DNA from: Desulfocorpusculum sp964414345
GTDB lineage: Bacteria > Desulfobacterota > Desulfocorpusculales > Desulfocorpusculum
Assembly: GCA_964414345.1 (NCBI GenBank)
Contig: CAYPWF010000001.1
Coordinates: forward strand, 1-64,000
Direction: 5' to 3'
Length of the DNA stretch: 64,000 nt
A model generated the notes under the pieces. It worked only from the letters and a program-made list of their open reading frames with translations. It did no database searches and was not told the DNA's origin. Shown one piece after another: positions 15,758 to 23,834 of the stretch (positions are counted from its first letter, which is position 1; the number at the start of each line of letters is the position of its first letter). The translations under genes and the position numbers were made by a program.

Positions 15758-18409
15758 TCAAACCACCAGGCTCAAGAGCCGGTCTGGCACATGAACCACT
15801 TTGCGCAAAGACTTCCCGCCTGTATGTTTCTGGACCCTTGGGTCGGCCAGGGCCGCCTCCAGAACCTCCTCCTGGGAGGCCCCTGCCGCAAGGGTGAGCT
15901 GGGCCCTTACCTTCCCGTTGATCTGCACCACCAGCTGCACCTCTTCTCTCACCAGCATGGCCTGATCCCACTTGGGCCAAGGATGATCCACCAGAGAGTT
16001 GGGCTGGCCCAGCCTTTCCCAAAGTTCCTCGCAGATATGTGGCACAAATGGGTAGAGAAGCACCACGGCCGTCTCCAAAGCCAGGCGCAACACGGATCTG
16101 CCCGTTAAGTCAAGCCCCTGGGGCTCCAGCTCCTGTATCTGGTTCACCAGGGTTCTGACGGCGCTGATGGCGGTGTTGAGGTGGTACCGCTCTTCAATCT
16201 CCTCGGTCACCTTCTTGATGGCTGCATGGGTCGCCTGAAGCAGAAAGCGTGCCGGTCCAGGGGAAGGCAGTTCCCCTCTGTAGGTTTCCACCCCCTTAAT
16301 GGCCTCCAGCCTCTCACACACCATGTTCCAAAACCTGTGAAGGAACCTGTAACATCCTTCCACGTTCTGATCGCTCCATTCCAGATCCTTCTCCGGAGGG
16401 GAATCCGAGAGGCAAAAAAGCCTCACAGTGTCAGCCCCGTAGCGGGTCACTATCCTATCTGGGTCCACCACGTTTTTCTTGGACTTGGACATCTTCTCCA
16501 CTCGTCCCACTTTGACAGGGCTGCCGCACTTGAGGCAACAAACCACTCCTTCTTTCTCTTCCACCTCTTCGGGGAAAAGATATTCATGCTCAGGACAGTA
16601 ATGGCTTTCCTTGCAGACCATGCCCTGTGTCAGGAGCCTCCGATAGGGCTCTCCTTCCTTGTAAAGGCCGAGGTCTCTCATAAACATTGTCCAGAAACGG
16701 GAGTAGAGCAGGTGCAAGATGGCATGCTCGATTCCTCCAATGTACTGGTCCACAGGCATCCAGTAAGCCACCTCCTCTGGGTCCAAGGGACCCTGGGTGT
16801 AGTGAGGACAGGTATACCGCCCGAAGTACCAGGAGGAATCCACGAAAGTGTCCATGGTGTCCGTCTCTCGTCTGGCCTGCCTGCCGCAGCTGGGGCAGGC
16901 CACTTTCAGGAACTCCTGGGAAGCCGGTAGAGGAGATCTGCCTCCCTCCAGGAGATCCAGATCCAAGGGCAGGATTACCGGCAGTTGATCATAAGGCACA
17001 GGGACGGTTCCGCAATTCTCGCAATAGATTATGGGAATAGGGGTTCCCCAGTAGCGTTGCCTTGATATGCCCCAGTCCCTGAGCCTGTAGTTCACCGTGC
17101 GCCTTCCTATGCCCTGTTCTTCAAGATATCTACCGATGGCCTCCCTGGCCTGGCTGCTGGGCATTTCGTCGAAGGGTCCGGATTGAACCAAGCTTCCCTC
17201 CTCGGTGTAGGCCACTGTCATTGTTTCCTGGTCCAGGCTCCCCTCTGGAGGCTGAATGACCAACCTTACTGGAAGAGAATACTTGCGGGCAAAGTCCAGG
17301 TCACGCTGATCGTGGGCCGGCACCGCCATTATTGCCCCAGTGCCGTATTCCATGAGCACGAAATTGGCAACCCATATGGGGATCCGCTCACGAGTCATGG
17401 GATTTATGGCCCACTTGCCAGTGAACACGCCTTCCTTTTCGGTGGACTCAGCCTCCCTCACGAACTTCTCCACCCGGCTTTGGCGCTCGATGAACTCCAT
17501 CACCTTTGCTTCTTGAGGTGTGCCCAGACAGAGCTCTTTGGCCATGGGGTGCTCTGGGGCCAGGACCATAAAGGTGGCGCCGTACAGGGTATCCTGTCTG
17601 GTAGTGTAGATACGGATGGAGCCGGGGGAGTCAGCCAGGGGGAAATCCACCTCTGCCCCGTAGCTTTTCCCGATCCAGTTGCTCTGCATGGTGAGCACTC
17701 TTTCAGGCCACCCCCCAGCCAGATCCCGGCAGCCTTTGAGCAGCTCCTCGGCGTAGGCGGTTATCTTCAGGAACCACTGTTCCAGTTCCTTTTGTGTCAC
17801 CTCGGTGTTGCAACGCCAGCAAAGCCCTGCCTCCACCTGCTCGTTGGCCAAAACCGTTTGGCAAGAGGGGCACCAATTCACAAAGCTCTTCTTTCGGACA
17901 GCCAGGCCCCTTTCATACATCTTGAGGAACACCCACTGGTTCCACTTGTAGTAATCCGGGGTACAGGTGGCAAACTCCCGGCTCCAATCATAGCTGTAAC
18001 CTAGTCTCTTGAGCTGGTTGCGCATGAAGTCTATGTTCTGAAATGTCCACACTGCAGGGTGCACCTTCTGATCAATGGCCGCGTTTTCCGCCGGGAGCCC
18101 GAAGGCATCCCATCCCATGGGATGCAGCACGTTGTAGCCCTGCATCCTTCGAAAACGGGCCATCACATCCCCGATGCTGTAATTGCGCACGTGACCCATG
18201 TGGATTCTTCCCGAAGGATATGGAAACATTTCAAGCAAGTAGAATTTGGGGCGTGAGGGATCGGTTGATACCTCGAAGACCCTTGTCTCCTCCCACTTTC
18301 GCTGCCATTTGGCTTCAACCTGATGGGGCTCGTATCTAAGAGAGCCGCTTTGTTCATTCTGTGAATCATGCTCTTTGTTCTTTCCTTCATTGTGATACGC
18401 TTCTTCCAT
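15758..18409 (-). CDS. leuS: Leucyl-tRNA synthetase
   Basis: A class I aminoacyl-tRNA synthetase charging tRNA-Leu, about 883 residues. The HIGH motif is in PSGRIHMGHVRNYSIGD, the KMSKS loop is VEKMSKSKKNVVDPD, a zinc-like CPSC/CWRC pair lies in the first insertion, and the CP1 editing domain is present (TRQDTLYGATFMVLAPEHP). An anticodon-binding and C-terminal domain completes the bacterial form. ATG 18409 has GGAGAGG six bases upstream; ATG 18430 would add seven residues. Either start gives an N-terminal extension of about 30 mostly polar residues ahead of the usual RYEPHQVEAKWQ start. Confidence 0.96.
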   Translation of the reverse strand: MEEAYHNEGKNKEHDSQNEQSGSLRYEPHQVEAKWQRKWEETRVFEVSTDPSRPKFYLLEMFPYPSGRIHMGHVRNYSIGDVMARFRRMQGYNVLHPMGWDAFGLPAENAAIDQKVHPAVWTFQNIDFMRNQLKRLGYSYDWSREFATCTPDYYKWNQWVFLKMYERGLAVRKKSFVNWCPSCQTVLANEQVEAGLCWRCNTEVTQKELEQWFLKITAYAEELLKGCRDLAGGWPERVLTMQSNWIGKSYGAEVDFPLADSPGSIRIYTTRQDTLYGATFMVLAPEHPMAKELCLGTPQEAKVMEFIERQSRVEKFVREAESTEKEGVFTGKWAINPMTRERIPIWVANFVLMEYGTGAIMAVPAHDQRDLDFARKYSLPVRLVIQPPEGSLDQETMTVAYTEEGSLVQSGPFDEMPSSQAREAIGRYLEEQGIGRRTVNYRLRDWGISRQRYWGTPIPIIYCENCGTVPVPYDQLPVILPLDLDLLEGGRSPLPASQEFLKVACPSCGRQARRETDTMDTFVDSSWYFGRYTCPHYTQGPLDPEEVAYWMPVDQYIGGIEHAILHLLYSRFWTMFMRDLGLYKEGEPYRRLLTQGMVCKESHYCPEHEYLFPEEVEEKEGVVCCLKCGSPVKVGRVEKMSKSKKNVVDPDRIVTRYGADTVRLFCLSDSPPEKDLEWSDQNVEGCYRFLHRFWNMVCERLEAIKGVETYRGELPSPGPARFLLQATHAAIKKVTEEIEERYHLNTAISAVRTLVNQIQELEPQGLDLTGRSVLRLALETAVVLLYPFVPHICEELWERLGQPNSLVDHPWPKWDQAMLVREEVQLVVQINGKVRAQLTLAAGASQEEVLEAALADPRVQKHTGGKSLRKVVHVPDRLLSLVV

Positions 18410-18642
18410 CCGGAGCCTCTCCAAGTTCATGAAGAATTAGTTGAAGCAGGATGATATCACCAAGAGCCTGTCCAGGCAAACTAGGCCCTGTTAGGCCCTG
18501 CCTGCTCAAAGGAAGCTTCTTCTTTTGGTGCTTGACAGGCAGGTGAACAATGACATATATCCTTGCCATTGGATTCCCTTGATCGCTTTTCAATTCCAGG
18601 ACATCAAAAACACCCAGCGCACGATTCTCAGGAGGGAAAGAA

Positions 18643-20160
18643 ATGGGGCTCTATGATCTGACCGTGTACGACATTGTGAAAAAGAATGCTCTTCTCAGAG
18701 GTAACAAGGTGGGCCTGATATGCGGGGATCTGCGTATGAGTTTTGCCCAAATGGCCGGTGAAGTGGACCGAGTGGCCTCAGGACTCTCCGGATTGGGGGT
18801 TATAAAAGGGGATCGTATAGCTGTAGTGTCTATGAACTGCCACGAGTTCTTGATCCTTTACGGGGCGGCCGCTAAGCTGGGGGCCATAATGCTTCCCATA
18901 AACTGGAGACTGAAACCTGAGGAGATCCAGGTGATACTGGAGGACTGCACCCCGAAGGTGCTCGTGGGCAGCTCCGAATACCTGGAGATGTTAGGGCATC
19001 TGGCCGAGAAATGTGCCTTTGCAAAATGCAAACTGGCTGTGGGGGAGGGCGGCAACGGGTTTCTGCCCATCAGAGAGCTGGGCCTTGAGGGGGAGCCTGG
19101 ACCCGAAGCACAGCTTCACGCCAATGACCCCTTTGTAATCATTCACACGGCAGCAGTAGAGGGGAGGCCCAGGGGTGCGGTGCTTAGCCATGGGAACATA
19201 GTCGCGGCCAATGTGCAGTCCATGGCGGTGATGGGCATCCAGGAGGAATCGGTTCACCTGGCCATGTTGCCGCTTTTCCACATAGCCGGCCTGGGCATGG
19301 CCATGCACGTGATGCACGCAGGCGGCACCAATGTCATCATGAGGAAATTCGATGCAGTGGAGGCAGCCCGCCTCATAGAAAAAGAGGGTGTCACCACCAT
19401 AGAGACCTTCCCCCCGATGCTCTCCATGCTCTTGGATGCAGCCCAGGAAAAGGGCTTGGGACTAAAGAGCCTAAAGGCTGTGGGAGGCCTGGATCATCCA
19501 GAGACCATGCGGAGATGCCAAAGCATGACCGGGGCGCGCTTCTTTGTGGGTTTTGGCCAGACAGAAACCTCTGGCTTCTGCACTATCTGCCCCCTGGATG
19601 AAAAGCCTGGCTCGGCGGGGAGGGAGGGGCCCTTGGTAAGGGTAAAGTTGGTGGACGAGTACGACCGGGAGGTGCCTGTGAATACGCCCGGGGAGATAAC
19701 GGTTCGGGGTCCCCTTGTGTTCTTGGGTTACTGGAATCTTCCCAAGGAGACGGATTATACCTTCCGGGAGGGATGGCACCACACCGGGGACATTGGCCGT
19801 CTGGATGAGCAGGGATACCTATGGTACGTGAAGCGAAAGGCCGAGAAGGAGCTTATAAAACCTGGGGGCGAGAACGTATACCCGGCGGAGGTGGAAAAGG
19901 CCCTCCTGGAGCACCCGGATCTTATTGAGGCTTGCGTGTTCGGGGTTCCGGACAAACAGTGGGGGGAAGCCATAAAAGCCGTGTGTTCAGTAAAAGCTGG
20001 AAGTTCCTTGCAGCCTCAGGAACTCATAGATTTTGTGGCCTCCAGGATCGCTCGTTACAAGAAGCCCAAGTATGTGGTCTTGGTGGAGGCGCTTCCCAAG
20101 ACCCAGGACGGTTCTGTGGATCGGGAGAAGATCAAGGCTGAGTACGGCAAGCCCGACTGA
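18643..20160 (+). CDS. AMP-binding acyl-CoA synthetase-like protein with altered A10 motif
   Basis: A 505-residue ANL-superfamily enzyme resembling fatty-acid or aromatic-acid CoA ligases. The phosphate loop is atypical (HTAAVEGRPRGAVLSHGN). The FVGFGQTE adenine motif, the HTGDIGRLDEQGYLWYVKR hinge region and KPGGENVYPAEVE are conserved. The A10 loop reads LPKTQDGSVDRE, so the position normally held by the adenylation lysine (after Gly490) is Ser491. Family knowledge says that lysine is needed for the first half-reaction. Natural activity is therefore uncertain, though whole subfamilies may tolerate the change. The ATG has CAGGAGGG upstream. It converges with the deaminase gene with a gap of three bases. 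Confidence 0.8.
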   Translation: MGLYDLTVYDIVKKNALLRGNKVGLICGDLRMSFAQMAGEVDRVASGLSGLGVIKGDRIAVVSMNCHEFLILYGAAAKLGAIMLPINWRLKPEEIQVILEDCTPKVLVGSSEYLEMLGHLAEKCAFAKCKLAVGEGGNGFLPIRELGLEGEPGPEAQLHANDPFVIIHTAAVEGRPRGAVLSHGNIVAANVQSMAVMGIQEESVHLAMLPLFHIAGLGMAMHVMHAGGTNVIMRKFDAVEAARLIEKEGVTTIETFPPMLSMLLDAAQEKGLGLKSLKAVGGLDHPETMRRCQSMTGARFFVGFGQTETSGFCTICPLDEKPGSAGREGPLVRVKLVDEYDREVPVNTPGEITVRGPLVFLGYWNLPKETDYTFREGWHHTGDIGRLDEQGYLWYVKRKAEKELIKPGGENVYPAEVEKALLEHPDLIEACVFGVPDKQWGEAIKAVCSVKAGSSLQPQELIDFVASRIARYKKPKYVVLVEALPKTQDGSVDREKIKAEYGKPD

Positions 20161-20163
20161 GGC

Positions 20164-21465
20164 TCAGATGCCCTTGGCCAGCTCTGTGGCCCGGGCCATC
20201 ACTTCCTGCATGTCCAGGCTGAGGAGCTGGCCATCCCGAACCAGCTGTCTGCCTGCAACCCACACGCTCTCCACGTCGGCTCCCCGAGCAGCGTAGACCA
20301 GTTGAGATACAGGGTGGTACAGGGGCTGCATGTGGGGCCTGCGCGTCCCGATCAGTATAAGATCAGCCTGGAAGCCCGGCTCCAGGAGTCCCACATCTTC
20401 GAACCCCAGCAGCCGAGCACCGCCGCGGGTGGCCATATGAAGCACGCTGGGGGCATCCACGGCGGTAGGGTCCATGCTGGCCACCTTGTGCAGCTTGGCA
20501 GTCAGGTCCATCTCTCCGAAGAGGTCGAGGTCATTGTTGGAGGCCGGGCCGTCCGTACCAAGACCTAGTCTGATCCCGCGCCCGAGAAGCTCTGGCAGGG
20601 GCGCTATCCCTGAGGCCAGTTTCATGTTGCTCTCCGTGCATATGACCAGGCCCGCCCCTGAGGAGGCCACCAAATCCATCTCTTCATCGCTCAACCAGAC
20701 CCCGTGCACAAGGACCGTCTTCTCATCCAGGATATCCAGCCGAGCCAGGTGCTCCAGGGGCCGGAAGCCATACCTGGAGCTTGTCTCCTGGAGCTCAACC
20801 TCGGTTTCTGCCGCGTGGATGAAGAAAAGGGCGTCGTGGACACGGCACGCCTCCTTGGCCTTCTGGATGGTCTCGGGGGAACATGTGTAGGCGCTGTGAC
20901 AGAAGATCCCGGGTCTTAGGGGCTCCTCCCCCCAGCAGCGGTTCAGGAATCCAATGGCGTTCTCCACGTTGAAAGAGGGATCAGGGCAACCAGGCGCAGG
21001 AAAGTCCACCACGCCCTGGGCCAGAACACCCCTCATGCCTGATCTCCGAGCGGCCTCCAGGGCGCTGTCCTCGTGGAAGTAGCCGTCGGCCATGGTGGTA
21101 GTGCCCGAGAGGATCATCTCTGCGCATGCCAGGAGGCTCCCCCAGTAAACGAACTCCTCTGTCACTACCCGTGCCTCAGCGGGAAAGATGTGTTGTTCCA
21201 GCCACTCCTTGAGAGGCAGATCGTCGGCCAGGCCCCTGAAAAGGCTCATGGCAGCATGGGTGTGAGCATTTACGAGCCCCGGGAGGAGAATTCCCCCCCT
21301 TCCATCGACCCGGGTGGTGGCCTGTCTTGCCAGCTCAGCTGGAGGCGTCCCTGGACCCAGGGCCTGGATCCGTTCCCCCGAGAAAGCCAGCCAGCCTCCC
21401 TCAATCACCTCAGGAGGCAAGGTGGGGTTCACGAGCGCGACGTTGGTGATGATAGTGGTCTCCAA
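20164..21465 (-). CDS. Amidohydrolase, MtaD/SAH-deaminase family (second of tandem pair)
   Basis: A zinc amidohydrolase of the 5'-methylthioadenosine/S-adenosylhomocysteine deaminase family. Metal and substrate motifs present: NAHTHAAMSLFRGLADDLPL, the HAAET histidine, the VHGVWLSDEE histidine and GLGTDGPASNNDLD. TTG 21465 has GAGGAG four bases upstream and gives METTIITNVALVNPT, a normal family start; TTG 21501 is an alternative with no clear site. It lies 68 bases downstream of a close paralogue, which looks like a tandem duplication. The exact substrate (methylthioadenosine, S-adenosylhomocysteine, adenosine or guanine-type) is not determined by sequence reading. Confidence 0.85.
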   Translation of the reverse strand: METTIITNVALVNPTLPPEVIEGGWLAFSGERIQALGPGTPPAELARQATTRVDGRGGILLPGLVNAHTHAAMSLFRGLADDLPLKEWLEQHIFPAEARVVTEEFVYWGSLLACAEMILSGTTTMADGYFHEDSALEAARRSGMRGVLAQGVVDFPAPGCPDPSFNVENAIGFLNRCWGEEPLRPGIFCHSAYTCSPETIQKAKEACRVHDALFFIHAAETEVELQETSSRYGFRPLEHLARLDILDEKTVLVHGVWLSDEEMDLVASSGAGLVICTESNMKLASGIAPLPELLGRGIRLGLGTDGPASNNDLDLFGEMDLTAKLHKVASMDPTAVDAPSVLHMATRGGARLLGFEDVGLLEPGFQADLILIGTRRPHMQPLYHPVSQLVYAARGADVESVWVAGRQLVRDGQLLSLDMQEVMARATELAKGI

Positions 21466-21533
21466 GGGACTCCTCTTTGTGCTCTGGCCCAGATCATTCA
21501 AGACCGGTGGATGATCCAGGCCAGCCTGCTACA

Positions 21534-22871
21534 TCATCTCTTCCGTTGCACCAGCTCCTTGATCTCGGATGAGATCTCCCTCACAGCCTCCATTATGATC
21601 GGGAGATCCAGGGTGAGGAGCCTCCTGTCTTGAACCACCACTCGTCCATCTATGACCACACTCCTCACATCTGAGCCCCGGGCCGTATAAACCAGGTGCG
21701 AAACCACCTCGTGGACCGGGCAAAGATGAGGGGAGCCCAGATCCACCAGAATCAGGTCCGCTCTCTTGCCTGGCTCCAGAGAGCCAACAAGGCTCTCCAA
21801 GCCCAGCGCCCTGGCACCCATGCGCGTGGCCATGGCGAGCACGGTGGGGGCATCCATGACAGTGGGGTCCTTGGAGAATACCTTGTGCAACTTGGCTGCA
21901 GAGTCCATCTCTCTAAAAAGATCCAAGTCGTTGTTGCTTGCAGCCCCGTCCGTGCCAAGACCCACGGCCAGGCCCATCTCCAGCATGGCCCTCACGGGGG
22001 CCACCCCCGAGGCCAGCTTCATGTTGCTCTCGGGGTTGTGGACTATCCCAACCCCGTGCTCACTGAGGACCCTGATCTCTTCCTGATCCACCCAGACCAC
22101 ATGATCGGCTATGGTGGGGCCATCCAGGATGGAGAGCTCTCTGAGGTGGTTCACGGGGCTCAGGCCGTACATCTCCTGGACTCGGCTCACCTCGTGGGTG
22201 GTCTCAGCGAGGTGGATGATCAGGGGCACGCCGTGGGAGTCGGCCAGCTCCCTGGCCCGCCGGAGAAGCTCTGGAGAACATGTGAAGGGGGCGTGGGGCT
22301 CGACCGCTACCTGCACCAGGGGATCCCCCTCCCAGCTTTGAATCAGCTCCTCTGTATATCTGAAACCTTGCTCTATGGGGCCGTAATTGGGTGAGGGAAA
22401 GTCGTAGAGCACTTCCCCCAGTAAGGCTCTCATGCCGGCCTGTTTCGCCGCCCTGGCCACCTCATCCTCGAACAGATACATGTCGCAGAAGGTGGTCGTC
22501 CCGGAAAGCAGCATCTCCGCGCAGGCCAGAAGAGCACCCCAATGCACCCACTCGGCCCGGAGATGGGCCTCGGCCGGGAAGATGTAATGTTCCAGCCACT
22601 CCATGAGGGGGAGATCATCCGCCAGCCCCCTGAATATTGTCATGGGGGCGTGGGTGTGGGCGTTTATGAGGCCGGGCAGTACAGCGCATCCGGTGGCATC
22701 CAGCACCTGGGAGGGGAGGTATCGCTCCCTCAGTTCACGGGTTGGTCCCACCTCCAAGATGGCCCCGCCCCTTACCCCTACGGCTCCTCCCTCCAGGGGC
22801 CGCATGGAGTGGTCCATGCTCAGAAGGAGACCGTTTTCCACCAAAAGATCAATCGGCTCCAAAAGGCTCAA
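21534..22871 (-). CDS. mtaD: Amidohydrolase, MtaD/SAH-deaminase family (first of tandem pair)
   Basis: A 445-residue paralogue of the downstream gene, with the same motifs: NAHTHAPMTIFRGLADDLPL, HLAETTHEV, ADHVVWVDQEE and GLGTDGAASNNDLD. The proposed start is TTG 22871, overlapping the phosphorylase stop as TTGA, with GGGGGAAG just upstream. The longer open frame to 22982 runs through the phosphorylase gene and is unlikely. Coupling to a purine nucleoside phosphorylase suggests conversion of methylthioadenosine or S-adenosylhomocysteine to the inosine analogue, which the phosphorylase could then split. Confidence 0.85.
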   Translation of the reverse strand: MSLLEPIDLLVENGLLLSMDHSMRPLEGGAVGVRGGAILEVGPTRELRERYLPSQVLDATGCAVLPGLINAHTHAPMTIFRGLADDLPLMEWLEHYIFPAEAHLRAEWVHWGALLACAEMLLSGTTTFCDMYLFEDEVARAAKQAGMRALLGEVLYDFPSPNYGPIEQGFRYTEELIQSWEGDPLVQVAVEPHAPFTCSPELLRRARELADSHGVPLIIHLAETTHEVSRVQEMYGLSPVNHLRELSILDGPTIADHVVWVDQEEIRVLSEHGVGIVHNPESNMKLASGVAPVRAMLEMGLAVGLGTDGAASNNDLDLFREMDSAAKLHKVFSKDPTVMDAPTVLAMATRMGARALGLESLVGSLEPGKRADLILVDLGSPHLCPVHEVVSHLVYTARGSDVRSVVIDGRVVVQDRRLLTLDLPIIMEAVREISSEIKELVQRKR

Positions 22872-23704
22872 CTTGGCTTCCCCCGGAGATTCTCCAGAAT
22901 ACCCAGGAGCAAACCTGCCAACCTGGGGGCGGCCTTCTGAGAGCAGTCCAGGATTTCCTCTACCAGAATGGGCGCCATGCAATCCGGCCGGTTCACGTTG
23001 GATATGACCGAGAGGCCAAGCACCCTGAGCCCCAGAGAACGGGCCACTATGACCTCCGAAGTCGTGGACATGCCCACTGCGTCTGCCCCAGCCATGCGCA
23101 GAAAACGGGTCTCGGCCGGGGTCTCCAGGCTGGGGCCCGGGATCCCCACATACACACCCTTGCGCAGAGAAAACCCCTGCCTGAGGGCCACCTCCTCGGT
23201 CAAGTTCAAAAGCTCAGGGTCATATGCCCTGGACATGTCCGGGAAGCGCTCCCCAAGGCGCTCGTCCGTGAGGCCCCTCAAGGGGTTTTCCGGGATGAGA
23301 TGGATGTGATCCACTATGCCCATTATGTCTCCGGGGCTGAACAGAGGATTCAGCCCCCCTGCCGCATTGGTGAGGATAAGGGTATTGAGTCCGAGGGCTC
23401 TTAAGACGCGCACCGGGAAGGTGATTTGCTCGGTGGTATAACCCTCATAGTAGTGAAAGCGGCCCTCCATTACCGCCACAGGGATCTCCTTTAGGCTTCC
23501 AAGCAAAAGAACCCCCTGGTGCCCTGGTGCAGTGGACCTGGGAAAATGGGGAATCTGCCCGTAGGGGATCCTAAGAGAGCCCTCCATAGGGAAATCCAGC
23601 TCCCCCAGACCTGAACCCATGACCAGACCCACCAGGGGCCTCACCTGGGTCTTGGACATGAGCCAGGCCGTGGCTTCCTGTACCTTTTCCCAGAGCTGAC
23701 CCAT
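22868..23704 (-). CDS. punA: Purine nucleoside phosphorylase, trimeric type
   Basis: A 278-residue phosphorylase of the trimeric PNP/MtnP family. It carries GSGLGEL near the N-terminus, STAPGHQG, GRFHYYEGYT, the strong LTNAAGGLNPLFSPGDIM signature and VGMSTTSEVIVARSLG. The combination with two deaminases suggests it handles inosine, guanosine or methylthioinosine; discrimination between PNP and MTA phosphorylase needs a tree. ATG 23704 is behind GAGGAGGTC. It is the first gene of a minus-strand operon and diverges from adenine deaminase. Confidence 0.9.
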   Translation of the reverse strand: MGQLWEKVQEATAWLMSKTQVRPLVGLVMGSGLGELDFPMEGSLRIPYGQIPHFPRSTAPGHQGVLLLGSLKEIPVAVMEGRFHYYEGYTTEQITFPVRVLRALGLNTLILTNAAGGLNPLFSPGDIMGIVDHIHLIPENPLRGLTDERLGERFPDMSRAYDPELLNLTEEVALRQGFSLRKGVYVGIPGPSLETPAETRFLRMAGADAVGMSTTSEVIVARSLGLRVLGLSVISNVNRPDCMAPILVEEILDCSQKAAPRLAGLLLGILENLRGKPS

Positions 23705-23727
23705 CCAGACCTCCTCAAATTATGCTC

Positions 23728-23754
23728 TTTTGACGCACAGTCTGTGCCTCAAAG
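23728..23754. promoter_or_regulatory. Palindrome in the punA/ade divergent promoter region
   Basis: A 27-base imperfect palindrome centred on T 23741. The arms match at 11 of 13 positions, and the inner 13 bases (GCACAGTCTGTGC, 23735-23747) are perfect apart from the central base. It lies in the 130-base gap between two divergent purine salvage genes, so it is a reasonable operator for a shared regulator. The regulator is not identifiable. Confidence 0.45.
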
Positions 23755-23834
23755 AAGCGCCTGGAGTCCAGAGATGATATCATGAGCCCTGCAACTGGTG
23801 AAGTTGACCCGAGAGCAGCTCAGGAGGTTTTCAG

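Noticed and set aside
16181..18004. Plus-strand frames of 249 and 273 codons
   Set aside because: Both are antisense to leuS, whose motifs are unambiguous; they are His/Pro/Gly-rich shadow translations.
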